Shown here one piece after another: positions 47,012-58,780 of a DNA stretch of 64,000 nt (its first letter is position 1; every line of letters begins with the position of its first letter). The DNA is from Allacma fusca (lineage: Eukaryota > Arthropoda > Collembola > Symphypleona > Sminthuridae), in assembly GCA_947179485.1 (NCBI GenBank), contig OX359246.1:74985508-75049507 (forward strand). The letters are read 5' to 3'. The notes under the pieces are model-generated. The model saw only the letters and a program-made list of their open reading frames with translations. It had not been told where the DNA came from and did no database searches. A program made the translations under genes and the position numbers.

Positions 47012-50000
47012 ATGAATATTTCATTTGAAAAGATGACTATCGAGACTGATTACATCACAGCTTATGACTTCGAAGTGTTTGATGTTTCCAAGACGATATC
47101 CCTCATGCAGGGAATGAAGCCACTGCTGTTTGGAGTCTCGGGACTTTATTTAATTCTCACATTTGCAGGTCGTAAATTTATGGAAAAACGTACGCCCTTC
47201 CAAATTTCCTCGTTTATGGTGTGGTGGAACGTTTTCAATGCAGTTTTTGCACTTGCCGCAACGCTCAGAGCAGCTCCGGAGACTTTACATCTAATCCTCA
47301 AACCTGATGGGGTCTACAATGTCGTTTGTAAAATGTGAGTTAAGCAAAAATAGATAATTACTGCTATCAGGGATCGGATTTGCTATGAGAATCGAGGAAG
47401 ATTCTGTCCTGCGAAAAAAACAATCCGAAAGGGAAAATTTTAAAGCGGATAACAACCATATATTTTCAAATCTACTGAAGCGTCCTATATTTAGCTTGCA
47501 ACCCAAATATTGTTTACAATGTTGGCTGTGGATTTGAATTTTGCATATTTAGGAATTATTTGAAACATTTTGAAATGCTTTAACTATAGTTTTTGAGTTA
47601 CCATAAGATCTTTTTTTTTAAATATATAGAACATTTTGCTGGAAAATGTGTGCGCAGAAATATTTCAACCTGAATCAAATCGTAAAATACTAATTGTAAA
47701 TAATTGTAGGGACATCCACAACTACGCCACATCGTTTTGGTGGCTGATGTTTGTCCTGTCAAAATTCATGGAACTGGGGGACACAGCATTCATTATTTTG
47801 AGGAAGCAACCCCTCAGCATTTTGCATTGGTAAATAAATTAATAGCTAAAAAAGCTTAAACAGAGAAGTTGCTTTTGCGCCCTCAAAAGTTGAAAACAAG
47901 TTTACTGGTAGATGCTGTCAGAATAAATCAAACTGGTTTATTGAAAATGATGAAAACTCTTGAAATGACGAAAAGCAACGCCACGATGGATACTTTCTCC
48001 TTGAATACTCTTTCAATAGTATTATTAATTAACCATTTCCATCTTACATCTCAAATTTGATAGTAATAATAATTGCAAACCAACTTTTTCCCGGCTATTT
48101 CTGCATCAGTGACAATTATGTCGTGGCGTTGCTTTTCGTCATTTCAAGAGTTTTCATCATTTTCAATAAACCAGTTTGATTTATTCTGACAGCATCTACC
48201 AGTAAACTTGTTTTCAACTTTTGAGGGCGCAAAAGCAACTTCTCTGTTTAAGCTTTTTTAGCTATTAATTTATTTCGACCTTTTGGACTTGTGAAACTAG
48301 CCTTGCAGGAAGATTTCAGACAATAATGATTTTTGCCAGTGAAGTACATGCACGTAACTGTTGGCTAATTTTTGGAGATTTTGTTTGCTTGGACGAGAAA
48401 CATTCAAACTTGGCTTATAAAAATTGATTATTTACTTGAATTTTATCCACAAAAGGGTTAAAACGTTTTGAACCATCCAGGGTGCTATCAATGCATGATA
48501 GCTACATCATTTTAATTAATGTCGGACATATGTTAATGGACCCCAAAGGAAATCTTATACTGTACTTACTCTCTTATCCGAAGTTATAATTTATGCTTGG
48601 TGGTTAAAAGTTAATGACTGATCATATTAGCCACACTTTACTAAATATTCAAAGGCGTACAAAAAAAGTTAATTTATTCGAATTTATTTACCATTCAAAT
48701 TACAAGATGCAAGATTTGCTAACTTGTTTAGCATTGCAGTATTTCTTTTCTATCTTTTTTCTTTTTTGTACTCTAAAATGGCATTACTTTTTGTTGACTT
48801 GGACAGGACTAACAATAAGTTGTATAAAACTTGGTTACTGTAATTTAAACTTACCCAAGTAAACAAAAAACGAATGTTAAAAAAGAATAACGATTCATTG
48901 TTTTCTTGCATTCGTGCAAAAAATTCTTAATAATAAAAATAATTTTTTTTGCACGAATGAAAGTTGAAAAAATGAACCCGTATGTTTAACATGTCATGTA
49001 CATAGGTGACCTGTAATCCAAATCAAGGGTTCAACTAATATTTAAGGGGTGATCCCTTAAAGATCGCATCACCAAAATTTTACAGTAACATCCTAGTTCT
49101 AAAAAGCGTCTCACAATAAGTTTTCATGCGTTTCTGATTAGCGGAACACCCTCAAATATTTTCCAATGTTAAATGAACGGTCACCATGCAACTTAAATTC
49201 GCCATTTGCCTCCAATTTTTGTTTATTTTTCCGAAGCGCTCTTCGACTTCAAGTGTTACAGGAACACAAAAATTCATGGAGATTCACAATGATCTCCCAT
49301 TGACTTTAAGCTTTTGATATCAGAAATACATCAATCTGTTCAGGAGATATCCAGGAAAGTCACTTTTTGAGGTATGGGTGAAAGCATAGAGGTTGCTTTT
49401 TTAAGGATTCTGGACAGACCTGGGCATGCACGCAGACATGGGCGCGTAACCTTTAAAAGCAACTTCTCAAATAGTATTATGTTAAATATTTAATGACAAA
49501 TATTTAAATGCTTTGATACTGAATCAATTACCACTCTCGTTAAGTCAAATTCACTCAAAATTTGAGATGTTGATAAAGAAAACCTTCGAATTAAAATTTG
49601 GAAAAATTTATCCAATACAAATTTTTCGAAGCAAAAGTTTACGTTTCGATGAATCGATGCATGTAATTATTTAATATTGTTAATTAAACATATGTCAGGT
49701 GGCACCACAGTACCACACTTCTTATCACGTGGTACAGCTTCGAACTGTACGATCCGATGTGGCGCACTTTCGTCCTGAACACTGCAGTCCATTTCTTTAT
49801 GTACACTTACTACACGCTAAAGGTAAGCTTATGCTTTTCATTTACGCAATTTGTCTGACAATTATAAAAACTGGGAAGAGTCCTTAATTTATTATAATCA
49901 AAACAGGCATTGGGATTCAAAGTGTCACGGAAGGTTGCGTTGTTCATCACCACATTGCAGATTTTGCAGGTGTTGACACTAGTTTACCTCCATTTTTCCT

Positions 50001-50249
50001 CGGTGTATTTCCGATGTAAGTGAAGTTACTTCAAAAACGTTCAAATGTTAATAATAAATATTCCTTTATCAGACTAACTTTACATCTACAACATATTTTA
50101 TTTTCACAGATAAGGGACTACACTGTCAACGGCCCCCTATTTTTTCCATTGTCCAGTGCTTCCCAGTCATTGTTTTTGCAGTACTCTTGCTCAATTTTTT
50201 CTTCAGGTCGTACCTTCAACCCAGAAAATCTAAATTACACTCTTCCTAA
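47012..50249 (+). CDS. ELOVL6-like very-long-chain fatty acid elongase, paralogue B
   Basis: Exons: 47012-47334, 47710-47829, 49699-49822, 49907-50015 and 50110-50249 (TAA); 271 residues. Intron positions and phases are identical to genes A and C. Motifs: [13 protein letters not shown] (completed across intron 2), [12 protein letters not shown] and TTLQILQ. It has an N-terminal glycosylation site N2-I-S. The C-terminus reads KSKLHSS, two residues longer than in A and C, so no lysine lies at position -3 and the KXKXX retrieval signal is lost. Intron 2 is 1,869 bp, against 68 and 86 bp in A and C, and carries a perfect 155-bp inverted repeat starting two bases into the intron. The start is the first ATG, 10 nt after an acceptor (AG at 47000-47001). 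A likely poly(A) signal lies at 50580. Confidence 0.92.
47832..48275. repeat. Perfect 155-bp inverted repeat with 134-nt loop in intron 2 of elongase B
   Basis: The left arm 47832-47986 and the right arm 48121-48275 are exact reverse complements in my reading. The loop is 47987-48120. The left arm begins immediately after the GT of the splice donor. Transcribed pre-mRNA would form a long dsRNA hairpin. No clear target duplication is seen at the outer ends. Confidence 0.93.
48276..49698 (+). other. Remainder of intron 2 of elongase B
   Basis: An AT-rich insertion-like sequence absent from the short introns of A and C. It has a small inverted repeat at 48909-48925 / 48941-48959 (cattcgtgcaaaaaatt) and no gene. 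Confidence 0.5.
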
Positions 50250-50579
50250 GAAATTGACCAGGACAACGAAATGTAACTGACAATGAGTACAATCACAGAT
50301 TTATCAACTTTATTGTTAATTCTTACAGAGCAGTCAAAGGTATTTGGTAGAAGTTCACAATATTTAATAGCGTAATACATGGTTGAACCACAAATCCCAG
50401 TATTTAACTCAGGCTGTTAGTTTTATCAAAATGTATACATTTAGGATTGAGTGGTTGGTTAATTATTTGTTCATCGACCGCAAACACTTACACACTTATC
50501 TGTTAACTTTTGATACTGTTTGATATTATAACTTTATATTTTCGGTGAAGGTATAAATTTGAAAGTTTTGTAATTACGT

Positions 50580-50585
50580 AATAAA
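50580..50585 (+). terminator. Likely poly(A) signal of elongase B
   Basis: AATAAA about 330 nt after the stop codon of gene B, in an AT-rich 3' flank. Confidence 0.4.
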
Positions 50586-52842
50586 GATTTGTGAATCATA
50601 TTTTTACCCTTTCTTCATTAATTAACAAATTAATTTATTTATTTCTCGTAATAGTACGACGGAATTTTCTATTCTATAGTTTTGTAATTTTTAAAGGGTT
50701 TGTAAGTCACGTGTATAATTCCTACAGTTAATTTGTATGACATATCTCTCTGAACTACCGACGGCGGGTCCAGGGCTGTCCCTGGCTTTGACGTCAACAA
50801 GGCTTTTCACAAAAATTTCCAGAAAAGTCAGTCACGTTCTTGGGAATTAAAGTGCAAAAATGCTACGATGGGACAGCGAGAACCAGAAAGAATTGATTTT
50901 AACTATTTCCGCTTTTGTGACTCGAGAGGTGTTATAGGAACATTCACACTAACCTCTATGGATTGATAATCCCTGAAAAAACAAATTTCGTAGCTTCCAA
51001 GTTGGAAGGTAATTGGGAAAACCGGCCTGACGTAACTGGTAAGCTTGAGTGACTTTTTAAATGTTACAGTATTTATACTTGGAAGTATCATAAGACTGGT
51101 GAGAATATACAGGATTTACAATCATAGCAAGTAATTTTGCGCCGAGTTAGCTTCGGTTAAATGTAATTGTTTAAAAATGCTGCAAGGGTGAAAGCAATGA
51201 GATAGAATTTCGTAGTAGAGACCTTCCTTTTTACACATTCAGCGTCACTTTTTTTTGTACTTTGAACTAACCCATTCATTCAGAAGAATAAAAACTCGTT
51301 TAAAGGGAGCTATACTTTAAAGAATTAAAAGTATATGGGAATAAGTCATCTATAATCACAGGTATAATATCAGTGTTGAACTGCAATGGGAATCAAGGTA
51401 GACGTAAGTTCTATTGCAGCACTCATAATCATAAATAAAAATGGCCTGATCTTGAGCTTTTTCTAGGAGCATTGAAGATCTTTTACAGAACAGGGCTCTG
51501 TGAAAACATGACTTAAATAATTTAGTACTGCAAAACACTGAAAGGAAAAAGGAATATAAATCAGCTCATATGATATGTACGGATCCAAAAATAAATTCTT
51601 ATTTAGTAATGAATGCTCTTAAACCAAGCCGAAAACTAGTATAAAATCCAGTGATGATGTGCTGGAAGTGAAGTTTTTGGGAGCAATTGCTATTATATGA
51701 TTAAATATGATATATGGATATGAAGATATGAAAAACTCTACGTAAATCCAGAAGTACTTCGGTAATTACCAAATTTCAAACCGTCGTGGTAACTCGGAAT
51801 AAAATTTTAGTTCTCCTTTATGAGTTTTCAAAATTTTGACCGGGAATTTTTAAAAAATCCTCCAACTTTTAACTATTATTTTGGAACATTCCCGTGATTT
51901 TCTGATGTACATACCGTAGGGCCGACTCCGAATAAAAAGTGAATTTGGAGCTGTTTCGTTTTTCTTTAAAATTGATTTTTTTTTGCTAGAAGGAATCAGC
52001 TGAAACTTGGACGACCCACACTCAGGATAAATTGTCTTTTGATAAAGTACTTAATAAATAAATAAATTTCAAATTAATTCCGGCTTGTGTTCAAAAATTT
52101 GTAAAACCAGATTGGTTTTTTACTACTGTTCTCTCGAAAAATCTGTTTAGCTTCTTTTGCAATCGGTCCATGTGTTCGTACGTAAAAAAAATAAAAACGA
52201 ATAAAATATTTGTTTTCTCCCGAACTGTCTCACCGACTTCCATGATTTTTTTTACACATGCAAGTGCCAGTAATTACTTCCAACACTATTTAATGAAAAG
52301 TATCAAGATTTTAATTTTTGAAAAATATCATCAAAATTTTATTGTTTCAATCAAAATTTGTAAGGGGAAATTTTGACACGGGCTAATACAGAATAATATA
52401 ATACAGCAAAGGGGGTAAAAAGAGAGGGTCGTACCTTACGCCGCCCTACACAGCAGCCTTGAATAATCACGGAGCTATGCGTTTTATCGTTAGGAGGAAT
52501 CATCTTGGAGGGAGGAGTCTTGTCCCTACCCATTCCGTTTCAATTGATTTTAGCGTGTAATTAAAAGCTGGAATAAGTAATTATTTCTTCTTCTACACCT
52601 CCTGCTTCGGAACAATTTCCGAATACATGGTGATAAAGGGATGTGGGCGTGCAATACACTTTTTGAGAGACACACACGTATATGCATTAACGGACATGCT
52701 TACCTGAAAATGGAAGTGCATATGAACAGTACATGCCATTAGTTTACGATCACGTGTTCATGGTCATCTCCTCTCACAAGTAAACCTTTATTTGTGCCCC
52801 CTCCAGATTTCGAAATTACACCAAAACTAGTGTACTCATAAA
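50586..52842. other. Intergenic, no feature seen
   Basis: AT-rich sequence between genes B and C. The short frames on both strands resemble no family. Confidence 0.4.
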
Positions 52843-54203
52843 GTGAGTACTACTTTAAGGCACACCTGCCACCTCAAAAATATGTTGCATTTTTTTAAAA
52901 ACTTTGGCGCGAAGTTAATTTGGCCCGAAAGGACACCGCACAAACCTTACGAGAAAATGCCCTCTGTTCGATTTTAACAAACAAATTACTGCAGGGTGCG
53001 CCTTGATGCGTTGATCATTTTTGATAATTGCCCCAACAAAATCTGACGACGGGATTCGGAGATATCCCGGGTCAAAGTTAGCAACAAATGAGGGGGGGGG
53101 GGCTCATGGGGTACCAAAAAATTCAAACAGTGAAAATTAGCAATATAACTACCAAAATGGTAAGACTAAAAATTAATTCGTCCAAACGTTCGAGCCTATT
53201 GGCGGGCAATTCGAAAGATTTTTGGGTACCAAAGCCGGCATGGGTGTGATATTGACCTAGGGGGTCACAGCTGGGTCATCGTTCCACCAACTGGAACCAA
53301 ACTTGACAGACTACTCAAATGTGCTTAAAACAAAAGTTCTAGCCTATTAACGGGCAAATCGAATGATTTTTAAGCACCAAATCCGGTATGGTTAAGATAT
53401 TGACCTCGGAGGTCACAGATAGGTCATCGTTCCACCAAATGGAACCAAACTCGGCACACGTTTAATATGTGTCTAGTCAAACCCCTGGTTCCAATGTGGA
53501 CCAGTTTCATCACTGTTTAGATTATGAAACCGGTATCGACGCTCTTTGACCTCTTGAGGTCAGTATCTTCGGATTTTGAGGTCATATCTCGCTGATTTTT
53601 TTTTGCACGTCATTTAATTTTTATTCTTACCGTTTTGGTAGTTATATTGCTAATTTTCACTGTTTGAATTTTTTGGTACCCCATGAGCCCCCCCCCCCTC
53701 ATTTTTTGCTAACTTTGACCCGGGATATCTCCGAATCCCGTCGTCAGATTTTGTTGGGGCAATTATCAGAAATGATCAACGCATCAAGGCGCACCCTGCA
53801 GTAATTTGTTTTGTTAAAATCGAACAGAGGACATTTTCTCGTAAGGATTGTGCGGTGTCCTTCAAGACTGAAAATTTTAAATGGCAATTAGCAAGGAGAA
53901 TCACGCACCACGTTGCCAAACTGATTGGGAGTAAAATTTGCCAAATAAATTAGTTCAAATCGTTCTGGCTTTAGTTCCTTCCCACTTCAGAAGGTTTTAC
54001 ATAGCCATAACATATGTCATTTGAAATGTTATGGGCTTCACAATGGCTTCAGAATATTTTAGAAATCAGAAATGGGACAAAACGTTAAAGTCAGGAAACT
54101 GATTTAAAGAGTTTTACGGTTCAGAGACCGAAATTTTGGTCCATGAAATTACAGTTAAATGAATCCCCATGTGTCCCCAGGTTTGCCTTAAAGTAGTACT
54201 CAC
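52843..54203. mobile_element. Foldback-type non-autonomous DNA element
   Basis: The outer 26-bp inverted repeats (gtgagtactactttaaggca...) at 52843-52868 and 54178-54203 differ at one base. Inside, long inverted arms of about 246 bp (52931-53176 and 53614-53860) are nearly identical; they include matching G and C runs (53091-53102 region and 53688-53699 region) and ggacaccgcac ends. Between the arms a unit of about 148 bp occurs twice (53188 and 53336, cctatt.gcgggcaa...tcatcgttccaccaa). No transposase and no certain target duplication were found. Confidence 0.75.
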
Positions 54204-54898
54204 AATCAGCAAATTATTTTTGGCAGAATTTTGAAATTTTGGGGTGAAGCATCAATAAAAGTATCCTTGTCAGGAGAGATGTCAAAGAATGCATTCACCT
54301 CTGCGTCTAAAATCCCAGACTTAAAATACGATGTAGTGTACACAAATATGTACGTAATTACAAATACTGATGTGAAATGTTTTCCTCCATGTCCATCAAC
54401 TTTGTTCTCAAGGAGCTTTACTAACTCCTACTATTCCTACACACCTAATTATGACTAGCACAAATTTCGCATTTTTTAAGATATGTCTCGCAATAATAGT
54501 TTAAAAAATTTTACTGAAGGAAGTTTCCAGGAAACAAAAGTGGGCAGAATTCATTAGAATCATTCAGTATAACTTCTGAAGTCAAGTTCAAATACTGCTG
54601 ATTGAAATATATGGCTCTTAAGTACTGGCAAGAAGGATCTTATTTTCCCTATATTTGTACGTATTTTTGTTTACTGCTTTTCCTCGTTTACAAATTTTAT
54701 TTTCAAAATTAATTTGACACAAGTGAATGTATGCTATTCACTTAATTGTAACAAGGAAGAATTCTAACACGAAATCGATCAATTTGTTTTGAAATATTGG
54801 AAAGCAAATATTGGAAAGCTGGCAAATTTTGTTTCAGTTGCTTGAGTGTCACTTAATTTTCTATTCTAATTGAATTGTGTTTCACCTTTATTTTGCAG
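54204..54898. other. 5' flank of elongase gene C
   Basis: AT-rich. A non-coding first exon for gene C is implied by the acceptor at 54897-54898 but was not located. Confidence 0.3.
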
Positions 54899-54910
54899 AC
54901 AAGCTTCAAA

Positions 54911-56568
54911 ATGGATTTGCCGTATCAGAATATCACTAACAAAACTGATTACGTCACAGCTTATGACTTCGAAGTGTTCGATGTTTCCAAGACGATATCC
55001 CTCATGAAGGGAATGAAACCACTGCTGTTTGGAGTCTCAGGGCTTTATCTAATTCTCACCTTTGCAGGTCGTAAATTTATGCAAAGCCGCCCGCCCTTCC
55101 AGATTTCCTCGCTCATGGTGTGGTGGAACGTTTTTAATGCAGCTTTTGGACTTGTCGCAACGCTCAGGGCTGCTCCGGAAACTTTACATCTGCTCCTCAA
55201 CCCTGATGGGGTTTACAATGTCATTTGTAAAATGTAAGCTAAGCAAAAATAGATATGATAATCAGGGATTGAGATTCTCAATAAAAAGCAAGGAAGATTC
55301 TTTCCAGCGATAAAGTTATCCAAAAGGAAAAATTTTTAAACGGATAGCAACCCGACATTTTCAAATCGACTGACATGTTTTGCATGGGACTTTTTAAATT
55401 TGATGTTTTCTGGGACTTCTTGAAGTTTTTCAGTCGGGGTTCAAAAACGTAATTTTATTTCAGCGGGAATTATTATTTGTGAATTAATTAAGTTACATTT
55501 CATATACAGTTTATAGAAGGCGCTGCATGCGACGTAGTAAACGTAAAGGATGCTTTAAAAATAAGAATTCTGCTGCAAAATAGCAGTTAAATTGCAGTAT
55601 ATACTAAAACCACTAAAACAATTTTTTTTTCTTATTGATTCGATTTGAAAATTAGGGAAACATTAAAGGATAAAAAATGTACTTTATGTGTAGCTCAAAC
55701 ACAAGTAAATCCAGCTATGCATATGGGATTAATTCTTAAATCAGAAAATTGGACATCGTTTTATAATATTATGCTAATGTAATTTGTATCTATGTAAATT
55801 TGAATGTGTTTAAATTGATATTAAATCTAGGGACGTGCACAATTACGCCACGTCGTTCTGGTGGCTAATGTTTGTGGTATCGAAATTCTTGGAGTTGGGT
55901 GATACAGCCTTTATCGTTTTGAGAAAACAACCTCTCAGTATTTTGCATTGGTAAAGAATTGGCCCTAGTATTAAATATTTTTGACTTTTGATCATTTGAT
56001 GTATTTATGCTTAATATATTCAAATGTGAATTCCAGGTGGCACCACAGTACCACACTTCTTATCACGTGGTATAGTTTCGAACTGTATGATCCGATGTGG
56101 CGCACCTTTGTCTTAAACACTTCAGTCCATTTTTTCATGTACACTTATTACACTCTAAAGGTAATTGTGTTCAAAATTTTACTTGTATGTGCTTCTATGT
56201 GATAACTTCTGGTTTTCTTAACTTTGTTCTGAATTCCAACAGGCCCTTGGATTTAAACTGTCCCGGAAGATTGCGTTTTGTATCACTACAATGCAAATTG
56301 TGCAGATTTTGATATTGATTTATCTCCATATGACCTGGGTGAATTACCAATGTACGTTGAGTGGCAACCGATTTAAAATTAATTCCCATGTAACAATATT
56401 ATTGTTAGCTAACATGATTCTAATTTTTTTTCAGACCAAGGGGTACACTGTCAACGACCCACCGGCTTTGCAATCGTTCAATTTTTTCCAATTATAATTT
56501 TTCTGGGGCTTCTCCTTAATTTTTACTTCAAATCTTACCTACAACCCAAAAAGTCTAAGTTGAATTAA
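54911..56568 (+). CDS. ELOVL6-like very-long-chain fatty acid elongase, paralogue C
   Basis: Exons: 54911-55233, 55831-55950, 56037-56160, 56243-56351 and 56435-56568 (TAA); 269 residues. Motifs: [25 protein letters not shown] and TTMQIVQ. The N-terminus has two potential glycosylation sites (N7-I-T and N10-K-T). The C-terminus KKSKLN retains a KXKXX ER-retrieval signal. Exon sizes equal those of gene A, and intron phases equal those of A and B. The start is the first ATG, 12 nt after the acceptor; an upstream in-frame ATG at 54875 lies inside the presumed intron. The donors are GTAAGC, GTAAAG, GTAATT and GTACGT. Its first 100 residues resemble B more than A ([20 protein letters not shown]), suggesting that B and C are the more recent pair. 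Confidence 0.93.
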
Positions 56569-58147
56569 ACAAATCTATAAAGACTAAAGCAGATAAAATT
56601 CGATGATCGCAGTATCAAACATTTTTATTTCTCTTAATTGTATATTTGTCGTCTTCTTAGCCGTCATAGGAGTAAAATTTTGCTCATTTTAGGGGCTTCG
56701 TTATAAATTGAATGTACTTCATCATTGCAAAAATACACATCGATGTAGATTTCCGGAACTATGGAAAATACATATCTGTGTTGTCAAAATATAAAATTAA
56801 AGATATCCCGGGAAAAGTCAAAATACAAAATACCATGGAAAATACATTATGCGAAAAGATCAAAATCCAAATACTAAATATATACTTTTATATATGTACA
56901 TAATACCTTTGCTTAAACCGGTTTCTATTTTTAAAAATCCTTTCTATGACAAATGCCACTTGCACTATTATAGTTATAATGATTTAGATGTGAAGCATTT
57001 TGATCAAAGTGTTTTAATTCAAAAACATTTTGTAGGCCATTCAAAGTAAGTAATTGCAGAATACTTTTTGTACTTCCAGTCTCATAAAATACGAAGTACA
57101 AAATACTTTTGTACCTGGGATAGTTTAAAATGCTGAATACAAAATTCTTCTGTAGCTTAAATATTTTAACATACTAACAAGGTAAGCTTTTTAGGTGTGT
57201 ATATGTATGTATTGTATTTACGTGGAATTTTACAAACAAATAAAAATTCTCAAATTGTATTTAATAGGTAATCAGCTGAAGGACATAAAAGCTCTTCAAA
57301 AATTATCAACCCGCCTTTTTAGGTGATCCTTGTGTTTTCAAAAAACACACATTAAATATATTTTCCCAATTTCCATCAAAAATAATTCTAGTTTATTTTG
57401 CATGGTTCTGTCGGAAGAGGTCGACACAGTTTCGCAGTACAAATAATACCACAAGTAAAATACCTGTCTTCTGTAAAATTACTAATGTTAAGTCCCATAA
57501 CGAATTTTTATTTTTGAATTCGATATTTCCATTTATGCGTCAATATACTGAATGACTAGATCCTTGTGTTCTTTCTCGTCGGTGTCATAATAGTTTTGAA
57601 AATCCTCTTCAAAAATATAAATGTCGTCGGATTCCAGAATCTCTTCTTCTTAAATTCCGTCGTCATTAATGCAGGCTTAACTCTTAATTTGTCCTACGCG
57701 TAGCTACAAATAAATATTCAAATTTTGTTTGAACCTCAAACAAATAAAAACTTTAATCTTGCATTTTACATATTTTCGGGGTAGGGGGGGGGGACAAAAT
57801 GATTATCCTTCCTAGCCCACATAAGCGAGTATCTCAAAATATTTGATTCCCTCATTTTGTAGTGAATTCTTGCTAAGATTTTGTGAACAAAATTTCAATG
57901 ACCATGCATGGTTAATTTTTGCGGTCACGAAGGATACTGACTGAGCCCTGAGGCAAAGTCAAAATTGTTTCATGTCAACATTTATTTGATATAAAAAATA
58001 ATTAATTCCCGAAAGCATAGTTTGACATTCATGTCTAGAAACTTCTGTGAGAGTTTTAGTGGGCCAACTCATTGTCGTTTCAATCAAAAATTGATTTTTC
58101 TTGCTTGTTTGAAATAGTGACTGAGGCTATGATTTTAGTTGTCATTG
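56569..58147. other. Intergenic; one possible minus-strand exon
   Basis: AT-rich, with a G9 run near 57785. Minus-strand positions 57649-57533 are open and acidic (EEEILESDDIYIFEEDF..., ending YIDA and stop), which resembles a real C-terminus, but no partner exon was found. Confidence 0.3.
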
Positions 58148-58155
58148 CAAAAGTG

Positions 58156-58772
58156 CAAAGGTGTCCACCTATCCTATTTATAGGCCTATATATAGGATAA
58201 AAATAGGCAGGATGCAAAATCCAAGTAATTATAGGTAGTAAAATAGGGTGCAGTAATTACCGCTAAAATTAATCCTATATTATATGTAGGAGCTGCAAGA
58301 GTTCACTTTTTATTTAGGAACAAGGTAGGCAGTTTGCAAAGGTAAAAATAGGCATATTTAATAATCTATTGACAAATTTGTCAAGCAATTTTTTGATTTA
58401 ACCTTAAAATAAATCTCAAAAATATTCTTCAAATACGTGACATTTTAGTAGTTTGATTTTTTTCATGTGTTACGATTGCACGTACATATGTACATAGATG
58501 ATTTTTAGTTGAAAAAATAAGCCTTTATAGGCTAAAAATAGGTCTTTATAAGCTAAAAAATAGGTCTTTATAGGCTAAAAAATAGGTCTTTATAGGCTAA
58601 AAAATATGCCTTTATAGGCTAAAATATAGGCAGAAACATTACAGGAGTATATATGTAGGCAAATAGGTAGGCTATTTATTTTTGATAAATAATGTAGGTT
58701 AATATGTAGGGAAGGCAAAGCTGCTAAAAATATGTAGTATTTTAGGTAGGCTGAACCTTTTGGACACCTTTG
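58156..58772. mobile_element. Non-autonomous hAT-type element, TSD CAAAAGTG
   Basis: A perfect 8-bp target duplication CAAAAGTG lies at 58148-58155 and 58773-58780. The 12-bp terminal inverted repeat is CAAAGGTGTCCA. The body is made of TATAGGC/GCCTATA words, including the palindrome TATAGGCCTATA near the left end, and a run of 'ggctaaaaaataggtcttta' repeats at 58520-58625. Confidence 0.9.
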
Positions 58773-58780
58773 CAAAAGTG

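Noticed and set aside
47869..48060. 63-codon open frame in intron 2 of elongase B
   Set aside because: It lies mostly within one arm of the inverted repeat and has no coding features.
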